From an uncultured Collinsella sp. (GTDB lineage: Bacteria > Actinomycetota > Coriobacteriia > Coriobacteriales > Coriobacteriaceae): 9,715 bases of DNA. The translations under genes were made by a program, and so were the position numbers. The notes under the pieces are model-generated. The model saw only the letters and a list, made by a program, of their open reading frames with translations. It was not told where the DNA came from and searched no databases. Each line of letters opens with the position of its first letter. Within the stretch, counting starts at the first letter, position 1. Positions 1 through 6,301 of the stretch are shown in pieces. Where the stretch lies: NCBI GenBank assembly GCA_905197385.1, contig CAJJYO010000041.1, positions 1-9,715 of the forward strand, in the 5' to 3' direction.

Positions 1-3000
1 TGCCAACGCCGGCCTCGCTGACCAGCTTGACCGACACGCGTGCGCCGGGGTTGGCGTTCTTAAGATCGAAGATAAGCTCCGCCAGGTCCTCGATGGAGTA
101 GATGTCGTGGTGCGGCGGAGGCGAGATCAGGCCGATACCGGGTGTGGACTGACGGACCTCGGCAATCCAAGGGTAGACCTTCTTGCCGGGCAGGTGACCG
201 CCCTCGCCGGGCTTGGCGCCCTGGGCCATCTTGATCTGAATCTCGAAGGCGCTGCACAGGTAGCGGCTCGTCACGCCAAAGCGCGCGCTTGCCACCTGCT
301 TGATGGCGGAGTTCTTGGAGTCACCGTTAGCCAGCGGGGTCTCGCGACGCGGGTCCTCGCCGCCCTCGCCCGAGTTGGAACGGCCGTGCAGGCGGTTCAT
401 GGCGATGGCCATGCACTCGTGTGCTTCCTTGCTGATGGAGCCGTACGACATGGCGCCGGTGTTAAAGCGGCGGACGATGTTGAGCGCGGGCTCGACCTCG
501 TCGAGCGAAACCGGCGTGCGACCGCTGGCATTAAAGTCCAGCAGGTCACGCAGGCGCACAGCACGGCCGGTGCGGTGCAGGCGGGCGCTGTACTCCTTAA
601 AGGTGTCGTAGCTGTCCTCACAGCAGGCGGTCTGCAGCAAGTAGACAGTCTGCGGATCGATGAGGTGATCCTCGCCGCCGAGCGGACGCCACTTGGTCAG
701 GCCCAACGTGGGCAGCTGATCGGGAGCCGGGCTCTTAAGGATAGCGAGCGCGGCGTCGTAGCGCTCATTCTGCTCGCGCTCGACGTCCTCGACACCCATA
801 CCGCCCACACGGCTCACCGTGCCGGCGAAGTACGCGTTGACGAACTCCGGAGTGAAGCCCACGGCCTCGAAGATCTGCGCGGAGTGGTAGCTCTGCACCG
901 TGGAGATGCCCATCTTGGACATGATGGAGACGATGCCGGCGGTCGCAGCCTTGTTGTAGTTGGCGATGCCCTGCTCAGCTGTCACGTCCAGATCGCCGTG
1001 CGTCGCCAAGTCGCGAATGCACGCATGCGCGTTGTACGGATAGATGCCGCTCGCGGAGTAGCCCACCAGCGCCGCAAAGTCGTGCGGGGACACGGCGTCG
1101 CCACACTCCACCACGATGTCGGCAAAGGTACGCACGCCGGCGCGGATCAGGTGGTTGTGCACGCAGCCCACGGCGAGCAGCGACGGTACGGGCACCTCGC
1201 CCGCAGCGGCGCGATCGCTCAACACCACGATGTTCACGCCGTCGCGAACCGCGGCCTCAACGTCCTCTGCAAGCTGCTTGAGCGCAGCCTGCAGCGCACC
1301 CTCGCCGGCATCGCGGCGGTAGACGGCACGGAAACGGCGGGTCTTAAAGCCCACGCGGTCGATGGCGCAGATACGCTCGAACTCCTCCTCGCTCAGCAGC
1401 GGACGCTCCAGGCGCACCAGCTGGCAGGCCGTACGGGAGTCCTCGAGCAGGTTACCGTGGTTGCCCAGGTAGAGCGTGGTCGAAGTGACCATATGCTCGC
1501 GCAGGGCGTCGATCGGCGGGTTCGTGACCTGAGCGAACAGCTGATAGAAGTAGTCGAAGAATGAGCGCGTCTTCTTGGACAGGCAGGCCAGCGGCGCATC
1601 GATACCCATCGAGGCGAGCGGCGCCTTGCCCTGCTGGGCCATGGGACGCACGACTTCGTCAACATCATCCCAGTGATACCCGAGCTTGGCCATGCGCACG
1701 GCGGCGGGCACCTCGGTATCCTCGGCGGGCGTGGGCGCGACGGGCTCATCGAGCGCGTCAACGGTCAGCGTCTCCTCGGCAATCCAGTCGCGGTAGGGTT
1801 TTTCCTTGGCATAGCGGGCGCGCAGCTCGTCGTTGTAGATCACGCGGCCGCGGGCAAAATCGACCTCGAGCATCTGGCCCGGTCCCAGACAGCCGCTCGT
1901 CAGGATGTTCTCGGGGCTCACCTCGATGGTGCCCACCTCGCTCGCCAGCATAAAGCGGCCGTCGCGCGTCACGTAGTAGCGGGCGGGGCGCAGGCCGTTG
2001 CGGTCGAGGGCGGCACCCAGCGTGCGACCGTCGGTAAAGGCGATGGCGGCCGGGCCGTCCCAGGGCTCCATGAGCATGGACTGGTAGGCGTCGTAGGCGC
2101 GGCGTTCCTCGCTCAGGCTGTCGTTGTGGTCCCACGGCTCGGGCAACAACATGGACGCGGCACGCGTGAGCGGGCGACCGTTCATGACCAGGAACTCAAG
2201 CACATTGTCCAGAATCGCGGAGTCGGAACCCTCGCGGTTGATGATGGGCATCACGCGCTCAAGATCGTGCTGCAGCACGGGGCTGTACAGGTTGGGTTCG
2301 CGAGCGCGAATCCAGTTGACGTTGCCCTTGAGGGTGTTGATCTCGCCGTTGTGGATGATAAAGCGGTTGGGGTGTGCGCGCTCCCAGCTGGGCGTAGTGT
2401 TGGTGGAGTAGCGCGAGTGGACGAGTGCCACGGCCGTTTTGACGGCGGCGTCGTTGAGGTCGATGAAGAAGCGGCGCATCTGCGTGGCAACAAGCATGCC
2501 CTTGTACACGATGGTGCGCGAGCTCATGGAGCACACATAGAAGATCTTGTCGCGCAGGGCGAACTCAGCGTCGGCCTTCTTTTCGATGGTGCGGCGGCAC
2601 ACGTACAGGCGACGCTCAAAGGCATCGCCGGCGAGCGTGTCGTCCGGACGGCCCAGGAAAGCCTGCAGGATAGTAGGCATGCAGGCGCGGGCCGTCTCGC
2701 CCAGGTCGTGCGGGTCGACGGGCACCTCACGCCAAAAGAGCAGCGGCACGCCGGCCTCGGCGCAGCCCTCCTCAAACACGCGACGGGCATCCTCTACGCC
2801 CTTGTCGTCCTGCGGGAAGAACAGCATGGCCACGCCATAGTCGCCCTCTGCCGGCAGAATCTGGCCGCACTTTTGAGCCTCTTTGCGGAAAAAGTGATGC
2901 GGAACCTGGAACAGGATTCCGGCGCCGTCGCCGGTGTTCTTCTCGAGTCCGGTGCCGCCGCGGTGCTCCAAGTTGACCAGAATGGACAGCGCATCGTCCA

Positions 3001-3112
3001 GAATCTGGTGATGGCGCTCGCCGTTGATATCGGCAAGCGCGCCGATGCCGCATGCATCGTGGTCGAATTCGGGGCGATAAAGGCCCTGCTGTTGAGCGGA
3101 ATCTGCCTGCAT
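1..3112 (-). CDS. gltB: glutamate synthase large subunit, 5' part (3' end off the window)
   Basis: Glutamate synthase transfers the amide nitrogen of glutamine to 2-oxoglutarate, giving two glutamates; the large subunit holds the glutaminase and synthase sites and acts in the cytoplasm. The minus-strand frame stays open from the ATG at 3112 to the left edge: 1037 codons of a family usually about 1,500. The N terminus has HDACGIG, so Cys21 is the expected N-terminal nucleophile after removal of a 20-residue propeptide. The class II glutaminase domain follows (EHRGGTG; SRYSTNT; HNGEINT with the GNVNW loop), then the central domain (NPPIDALRE near residue 531; LGNHGNLLE). The FMN/synthase domain has GAMSYGSIS near 886, GEGGEDP, and QGAKPGEGGHLPGKK near 964. 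The 3Fe-4S cysteines should lie just beyond the edge. It is divergent from mntH. No gltD is visible, so the electron-donor partner is unknown. Start and identity are secure. Confidence 0.97.
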   Translation of the reverse strand, partial: MQADSAQQQGLYRPEFDHDACGIGALADINGERHHQILDDALSILVNLEHRGGTGLEKNTGDGAGILFQVPHHFFRKEAQKCGQILPAEGDYGVAMLFFPQDDKGVEDARRVFEEGCAEAGVPLLFWREVPVDPHDLGETARACMPTILQAFLGRPDDTLAGDAFERRLYVCRRTIEKKADAEFALRDKIFYVCSMSSRTIVYKGMLVATQMRRFFIDLNDAAVKTAVALVHSRYSTNTTPSWERAHPNRFIIHNGEINTLKGNVNWIRAREPNLYSPVLQHDLERVMPIINREGSDSAILDNVLEFLVMNGRPLTRAASMLLPEPWDHNDSLSEERRAYDAYQSMLMEPWDGPAAIAFTDGRTLGAALDRNGLRPARYYVTRDGRFMLASEVGTIEVSPENILTSGCLGPGQMLEVDFARGRVIYNDELRARYAKEKPYRDWIAEETLTVDALDEPVAPTPAEDTEVPAAVRMAKLGYHWDDVDEVVRPMAQQGKAPLASMGIDAPLACLSKKTRSFFDYFYQLFAQVTNPPIDALREHMVTSTTLYLGNHGNLLEDSRTACQLVRLERPLLSEEEFERICAIDRVGFKTRRFRAVYRRDAGEGALQAALKQLAEDVEAAVRDGVNIVVLSDRAAAGEVPVPSLLAVGCVHNHLIRAGVRTFADIVVECGDAVSPHDFAALVGYSASGIYPYNAHACIRDLATHGDLDVTAEQGIANYNKAATAGIVSIMSKMGISTVQSYHSAQIFEAVGFTPEFVNAYFAGTVSRVGGMGVEDVEREQNERYDAALAILKSPAPDQLPTLGLTKWRPLGGEDHLIDPQTVYLLQTACCEDSYDTFKEYSARLHRTGRAVRLRDLLDFNASGRTPVSLDEVEPALNIVRRFNTGAMSYGSISKEAHECMAIAMNRLHGRSNSGEGGEDPRRETPLANGDSKNSAIKQVASARFGVTSRYLCSAFEIQIKMAQGAKPGEGGHLPGKKVYPWIAEVRQSTPGIGLISPPPHHDIYSIEDLAELIFDLKNANPGARVSVKLVSEAGVG

Positions 3113-3118
3113 CGCGAT

Positions 3119-3125
3119 CCTCCCC
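3119..3125 (-). promoter_or_regulatory. gltB ribosome binding site
   Basis: The minus strand reads GGGGAGG six bases before the ATG at 3112. This strong Shine-Dalgarno sequence fixes the gltB start and agrees with the conserved position of the catalytic cysteine at residue 21. Confidence 0.85.
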
Positions 3126-3298
3126 TAGATATTTAGTCAGTCAGTTGAATAGGCATACTAGGAGCATCGCCGGCCCGTTGTGTTTCCCACCCGTTTCGAA
3201 ACAATCGCGTAACGCACGCCCTACGAGTGGGCGCCGCCGACCTCAAGGACGACAACAAGGGCCCCAAGTTCGGTCTTCAAGCTCACCGCTTCAAACAT

Positions 3299-3351
3299 CT
3301 CAATCTGTAACAGGAAGACCCAATTTTGGCGCCTAGATGTTACAGATCAAG
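3299..3351. repeat. inverted pair of a 14-bp motif upstream of mntH
   Basis: CTCAATCTGTAACA (3299-3312, plus) faces CTTGATCTGTAACA (3338-3351, minus), with 25 bases between. Inner arms of nine bases (ATCTGTAAC, GTTACAGAT) match perfectly. The same motif recurs at 4765-4778, downstream of mntH. The pair lies 61 bp upstream of the proposed mntH -35. It could be a binding site for a dimeric or looping regulator, or a short dispersed repeat element; the sequence alone does not decide. Confidence 0.7.
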
Positions 3352-3411
3352 ACATTTCGGTAACCCCCCTTTCACCATCCTATTCAAATACAACAATTTT
3401 GTTAGCTTTGG

Positions 3412-3440
3412 TTAACTTTTTAGCCTAAAACGGGTATCCT
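3412..3440 (+). promoter_or_regulatory. mntH promoter with DtxR/MntR-like operator in the spacer
   Basis: TTAACT (3412-3417) and TATCCT (3435-3440) are 17 bases apart and each matches four of six consensus bases. The spacer holds a perfect 13-bp palindrome, TTTTAGCCTAAAA (3418-3430). Its core TTAGCCTAA equals the centre of the known DtxR/IdeR box. Just upstream GTTAGCTTT and GTTAACTTT form an imperfect direct repeat (3401-3419), possibly further half sites. A metal-loaded DtxR/MntR-family repressor bound here would block RNA polymerase, the expected logic for a Mn/Fe importer. The regulator itself is not in the window. Confidence 0.6.
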
Positions 3441-3476
3441 TTGCGGCGTCAAACAAACGGCACGCAGGAGCGCACC

Positions 3477-4733
3477 ATGCTCAACCATCTCAAACAACAC
3501 TTTAGCTCCCGACGCACCGGTGGTCACGGAGGCCTAGACATTGCGCGGCATATCGGCCCCGGGCTGCTCGTGACCGTCGGCTTTATCGATCCGGGCAACT
3601 GGGCCTCAAATATGGCCGCGGGCTCGCAATTTGGCTACGCGCTGCTGTGGGTGGTCACGCTGTCCACGATTATGCTCATCGTGTTGCAGCACAACGCTGC
3701 ACACCTGGGTATCGCAACGGGCGCCTGTCTTGCCGAAGCCACGACGCGCTACCTCCCCCGTTTCGTTGGACGCACGGTGCTCGCCAGTGCCTACCTCGCG
3801 ACCATCGCCACCGCTATGGCCGAGGTCCTGGGCGGCGCGATCGCGCTCCAGATGCTCTTTGGACTGCCCGTGCGCGCCGGCTGCGTCATCGTGGCCGCGG
3901 CATCGATGGCGATGCTCATGACGAGCTCCTACAAGCGCGCCGAGCGATGGATCATCGCCTTCGTCGGCGTGGTAGGACTCTCGTTTTTGGCTGAGCTTAC
4001 GCTGGTCAAGGTCGACTGGCCGCAGGCCGCCGCAAGCTGGATCACACCCAGTATGCCCACCGGCTCGGCCGCGATTATCGTAAGTGTCCTAGGCGCGGTC
4101 GTTATGCCTCACAACCTCTTCCTGCACTCCGAGGTCATCCAATCCATGCACTTCGAAGGCCAAGGCGAGCAGATTATCGAGGAACGTCTGCGCTACGAAC
4201 TCTTCGACACGCTCTTTTCGATGGGCGTGGGCTGGGCGATCAACTCGGCCATGGTCATCCTGGCCGCAACGACCTTCTTTGCGCATGGCATTGTCGTAGA
4301 CGACCTCGCCGTCGCAGCGGACACGCTCTCCCCCATTCTGGGCCCGGCAAGCTCGACCATCTTTGCGGTGGCACTGCTGTTTGCGGGCATATCGAGTAGT
4401 GTGACGGTGGGCATGGCGGCAGGCACCATCACCGCGGGCATGTTCGACGAGGAATACGACATCCACGACCGACATTCCTCGATCGGGGTGGCGGCCTGTT
4501 TCGTCGGCGCAGTGACGGCGTGCCTGGTCGTCCCAAATCCTTTTGAAGGTCTCATCTGGAGTCAGGCATTGTTGTCGCTTCAGTTGCCGATTACGGTCTT
4601 TGTGCTCATACGACTCACCAGTTCGCGCCGCGTCATGGGCAAATACGCCAACTCGCGCCCGCTCAACGCGCTGCTCGTAGGGATCGGCGTCATCGTGACG
4701 ATTCTCGACATCGTGCTGCTAACGGGAATGTAA
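3477..4733 (+). CDS. mntH: Nramp-family divalent metal transporter (Mn2+/Fe2+:H+ symporter)
   Basis: This is a 418-residue inner-membrane protein of the Nramp family, which imports Mn(II), and often Fe(II), with protons. TM1 carries DPGN at residues 38-41 and TM6 carries the signature A207-V-V-M-P-H-N213. The Asp38, Asn41 and Met210 metal ligands expected for transition-metal selectivity are all present, so it is not the Met-less Mg-transporting branch. About eleven hydrophobic helices span the chain, and the length is normal. The segment after DPGN (WASNMAAGSQFGY, then LQHNAAHLGIATG) resembles the anaerobe clade rather than Escherichia coli MntH. The ATG at 3477 has AGGAG (3466-3470) six bases upstream; a TTG at 3441 in the same frame has no ribosome site and lies too near the promoter. 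Monocistronic, divergent from gltB. Identity is firm; metal preference is inferred. Confidence 0.93.
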   Translation: MLNHLKQHFSSRRTGGHGGLDIARHIGPGLLVTVGFIDPGNWASNMAAGSQFGYALLWVVTLSTIMLIVLQHNAAHLGIATGACLAEATTRYLPRFVGRTVLASAYLATIATAMAEVLGGAIALQMLFGLPVRAGCVIVAAASMAMLMTSSYKRAERWIIAFVGVVGLSFLAELTLVKVDWPQAAASWITPSMPTGSAAIIVSVLGAVVMPHNLFLHSEVIQSMHFEGQGEQIIEERLRYELFDTLFSMGVGWAINSAMVILAATTFFAHGIVVDDLAVAADTLSPILGPASSTIFAVALLFAGISSSVTVGMAAGTITAGMFDEEYDIHDRHSSIGVAACFVGAVTACLVVPNPFEGLIWSQALLSLQLPITVFVLIRLTSSRRVMGKYANSRPLNALLVGIGVIVTILDIVLLTGM

Positions 4734-4764
4734 TTGAGATGGCGTGACTGTCCAGATATAACGT

Positions 4765-4778
4765 CTTAATCTGTAACA
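4765..4778 (+). repeat. third copy of the 14-bp CTYRATCTGTAACA motif
   Basis: CTTAATCTGTAACA starts 32 bases after the mntH stop. Similarity to the upstream copy continues: both read AATCTGTAACA, four to five bases, AGACC, a TTTT run, and AGAT some 10-15 bases further on. This suggests a longer, partly decayed element of roughly 45-50 bp (to about 4809) rather than a chance match. mntH is therefore flanked by related elements. Confidence 0.6.
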
Positions 4779-4804
4779 CGTGAGACCGTTTTAAACCGTC
4801 AGAT

Positions 4805-4845
4805 AAATCAAAAGGGTCCCGGCCGAGAATTCGACCAGGGCCCTT
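4805..4845 (-). terminator. rho-independent terminator after the rubredoxin gene
   Basis: On the minus strand AAGGGCCCTGG (4845-4835) pairs with CCGGGACCCTT (4822-4812) over 11 positions, with one mismatch and one wobble, around a 12-base loop. The stem runs into TTTTGATTTAT. It lies about 40 bases after the rubredoxin stop. On the plus strand the stem is not followed by a T run, so any use as the mntH terminator would be weaker. Confidence 0.75.
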
Positions 4846-4884
4846 GGACAGAGCTATGTTCGGCTTTCGCCGTGTGCCTGCGAG

Positions 4885-5028
4885 TTACTCCTCGACGAGC
4901 TCAAACTGATCGGGACCGACGCCGCACACCGGGCACACGTAATCCTCGGGCAGCTCGGGCGTGTCGACCTCAACCTCGTAACCGCAAACGGTGCACACAA
5001 ACTTATACGTCTTCTTTTCCTCAGCCAT
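4885..5028 (-). CDS. short rubredoxin-type protein (47 aa)
   Basis: The product is a small cytoplasmic one-iron electron carrier or rubredoxin-like domain. Two CxxC knuckles are visible: C12-T-V-C15-G-Y and C32-P-V-C35-G-V-G-P-D-Q-F-E. These tetrahedral ligands end in the usual rubredoxin C terminus. Only 16 residues separate the knuckles, against about 29 in classical rubredoxins; the central DPxxGD..G..PGTxFEDLP loop is missing, as in rubrerythrin-tail and flavoredoxin-linked domains. The start ATG (5028) has AGGAG (5035-5039) six bases upstream. It has its own promoter (5073-5100) and terminator, and lies 89 bp downstream of a flavin reductase that is its likely electron donor. A likely role is passing electrons to peroxide- or O2-detoxifying proteins; that is inferred. 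Iron rather than zinc binding is also assumed. Confidence 0.9.
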   Translation of the reverse strand: MAEEKKTYKFVCTVCGYEVEVDTPELPEDYVCPVCGVGPDQFELVEE

Positions 5029-5072
5029 GATGTTCTCCTCTCGAACGCGACTGGTGATGTACTTCGCTTATT

Positions 5073-5100
5073 AGTATATGTTCTCAATAATATAATGCAA
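5073..5100 (-). promoter_or_regulatory. rubredoxin gene promoter
   Basis: On the minus strand TTGCAT (5100-5095) and TATACT (5078-5073) are separated by 16 bases in an AT-rich stretch. The start of transcription should fall near 5066, about 38 bases before the ATG. It lets the rubredoxin gene be expressed independently of the flavin reductase gene. Confidence 0.7.
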
Positions 5101-5117
5101 GTGTTTTTACAACAATT

Positions 5118-5621
5118 CTAGCCTTGATAGGACGAGGCCTTCGGAGGCGTCTTGCCCTTCAGAACCTTGTGATAGTAGTCGTACGTCAGCGGCGTCTCGT
5201 CGCTCAGGCGCTCGGCATCCTCGACCTCGCCGATAAACAGTAGATGCGTGCCCACATCCACAGTATCGATCAAACGGCAGCTAAACAGCGCTGCCGCGTG
5301 CTCGGGCACATAGGGCATGCCCAGAGCCGTCTCGCGGGTCTCGTATTTGGCAAACTTGTCATAGTCGCTGCTGGTGCGGAACCCAAAGTTACCGATGTAG
5401 AGCATGTCGGCAGTCTGATCGATCACGGTCAGCGCGAACGCTTTGGCCGATGCGATGACGCCCGAGGTGACGTTGTCCTTGTTCACGGCAACCGAAATGC
5501 GCGGCGGCATGGACGTCACCTGCACCGCCGTATTGATGACGCAGCCGGCGCGCAGCCCGTCTGCCGCAGCGCTCACCACGTACAGACCACTCGGCATGGT
5601 AAAGAACGCAGTTTTGTCCAT
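5118..5621 (-). CDS. flavin reductase domain protein, flavoredoxin type
   Basis: This is a 167-residue FMN-binding split-barrel protein of the flavin reductase-like family. Such proteins take electrons from NAD(P)H through bound FMN and pass them to a rubredoxin or similar carrier in the cytoplasm. The N-terminal half shows the family pattern: SGLYVVSAA near 11-19, then INTAVQVTSMPPRISVAVNK near 29-48, where the flavin phosphate is usually bound. The tail LTYDYYHKVLKGKTPPKASSY closely resembles the end of the reductase domain of high-molecular-weight rubredoxin, just before its fused rubredoxin. The chosen ATG (5621) follows GGGGAG at about eight bases. The frame stays open upstream to 5816, but that part is the terminator and intergenic hairpin and would not be translated. 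The shape of the family is clear; the electron donor and acceptor are inferred. Confidence 0.88.
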   Translation of the reverse strand: MDKTAFFTMPSGLYVVSAAADGLRAGCVINTAVQVTSMPPRISVAVNKDNVTSGVIASAKAFALTVIDQTADMLYIGNFGFRTSSDYDKFAKYETRETALGMPYVPEHAAALFSCRLIDTVDVGTHLLFIGEVEDAERLSDETPLTYDYYHKVLKGKTPPKASSYQG

Positions 5622-5672
5622 AACGATCACTCCCCTAACCCGGGTTGGTACCTTATGGATGTATGTACCCAC

Positions 5673-5703
5673 AAAAAAGGCGGCGCCCATAACGGACGCC
5701 GCC
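5673..5703 (-). terminator. rho-independent terminator of the TPR-smpB unit
   Basis: On the minus strand GGCGGCG (5703-5697) pairs with CGCCGCC (5685-5679) around an 11-base loop and is followed directly by six T residues (5678-5673). It lies about 130 bases after the smpB stop and about 50 bases before the flavin reductase start. It therefore separates the two transcription units. Confidence 0.9.
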
Positions 5704-5750
5704 CCATACACATATGTGCCAAGATTGCAGGTCAGCCAAGTCCCTCCACC

Positions 5751-5819
5751 AAGTTGCGGTGAAATAGTTCCTGCTTGTCGGGTATTTGGCCTCAAACAGG
5801 AACTATTCCACCGCAACTT
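5751..5819. repeat. long intergenic hairpin, 23-bp arms
   Basis: The left arm (5751-5773, beginning AAGTTGCGGTG and ending AGTTCCTG) and right arm (5797-5819, beginning CAGGAACT and ending CACCGCAACTT) pair over 23 positions with one mismatch. A few more pairs reach into the 23-base loop. No T run follows on either strand, so it is not a standard terminator. It sits in the smpB 3' untranslated region, between the stop and the real terminator. Length, near-perfect symmetry and intergenic placement fit a dispersed REP-like or miniature mobile palindrome. It might also protect or process the smpB transcript. Confidence 0.85.
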
Positions 5820-5830
5820 ATACAGAGTGC

Positions 5831-6301
5831 CTAGCGATTACGCTCCTTAAGCGCGCGGTCAATCTCGCGCTGAACGTCGCGCTTGGCCATATCCTCGCGC
5901 TTGTCGTAAAGCTTCTTGCCGCGGCCTAGGCCCAGCAGCAGCTTTACGCGGCCGTCGGTATTAAAATACAGCTCCAGCGGCACCAGGGCATAGCCGCGAT
6001 TACGTAGCTTACCGTCGAGAAAGTCAATCTCCTTGCGGTGCAGCAGCAGACGACGACGGCGATCAGGGTCGCGGTTCCACACGCCACCATGACTATAAGG
6101 ATGAATATGCAGCCCCACGAGCCAGCACTCGCCGCCACGAATCAGTGCAAAGGTGTCGGTGATCTGGCACGCGCGCTCGCGAATCGACTTGACCTCGGTA
6201 CCGCTCAGCTCAATGCCGCACTCAAAGGTCTCATCGATAAAGTACTCGTGGTGTGCCGAGCGATTCTTGGAGATGAGCTTGCGCTCGCGCTTACTGGGCA
6301 T
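5831..6301 (-). CDS. smpB: SsrA-binding protein SmpB
   Basis: SmpB binds tmRNA and, with it, rescues ribosomes stalled on broken messages, adding the degradation tag. The 156-residue protein has the normal length. The N-terminal signature NRSAHHEYFIDETFECGIEL (residues 13-32) leads into SGTEVKSIRE, and the oligonucleotide-binding barrel continues through HIHPYSHGG and LLLHRKEI. The basic tail GKKLYDKREDMAKRDVQRE (128-146) should form the helix that acts as a codon-anticodon mimic in the decoding centre. The start ATG (6301) lies inside the end of the upstream TPR gene, with GAGGAGG six bases before it, giving an 11-base overlap and probable translational coupling. The frame is open further upstream, but that stretch overlaps the TPR gene and does not resemble SmpB. 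The tmRNA gene is not in the window. Confidence 0.97.
   Translation of the reverse strand: MPSKRERKLISKNRSAHHEYFIDETFECGIELSGTEVKSIRERACQITDTFALIRGGECWLVGLHIHPYSHGGVWNRDPDRRRRLLLHRKEIDFLDGKLRNRGYALVPLELYFNTDGRVKLLLGLGRGKKLYDKREDMAKRDVQREIDRALKERNR

Larger units (their letters stand above)
3126..3476. other. divergent gltB/mntH intergenic region
   Basis: These 350 bases hold no credible gene. On the mntH side are the 14-bp inverted motif pair (3299-3351) and the mntH promoter/operator (3412-3440). On the gltB side are a 10-bp palindrome GTTTCGAAAC (3193-3202), lying within a wider TGTTTC/GAAACA inverted pair (3181-3203), and a short GCCC/GGGC hairpin near 3218-3232. I could not assign convincing -35/-10 hexamers to gltB: TAAATA (3128-3133, minus) is close to the start but lacks a good -35. 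Confidence 0.5.

Noticed and set aside
107..1564. Open plus-strand frame of 485 codons opposite gltB
   Set aside because: It is the antisense shadow of gltB, whose minus-strand translation gives continuous family motifs. Long shadow frames are expected in GC-rich genes.
1673..3136. Open plus-strand frame of 487 codons opposite the gltB 5' half
   Set aside because: Also a shadow: it lies antisense to the glutaminase domain and has no recognisable family or ribosome site.
3113..3476. A riboswitch (for example yybP-ykoY Mn type) before mntH
   Set aside because: The predicted transcript leader is only about 30 bases, too short for such an aptamer, and no conserved core was seen.
4089..4555. Minus-strand frames inside mntH
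   Set aside because: They lie antisense to the TM6-TM10 region of a clear Nramp protein; composition is that of a shadow (His-, Arg- and Val-rich) with no motif.
4854..5087. 77-codon minus-strand frame over the rubredoxin gene
   Set aside because: It is an out-of-frame reading; the 47-codon frame with two CxxC knuckles and a proper ribosome site is the real gene.
5751..5819. The long hairpin as the smpB terminator
   Set aside because: No T run on either strand, and a better terminator with six T residues lies at 5673-5703.
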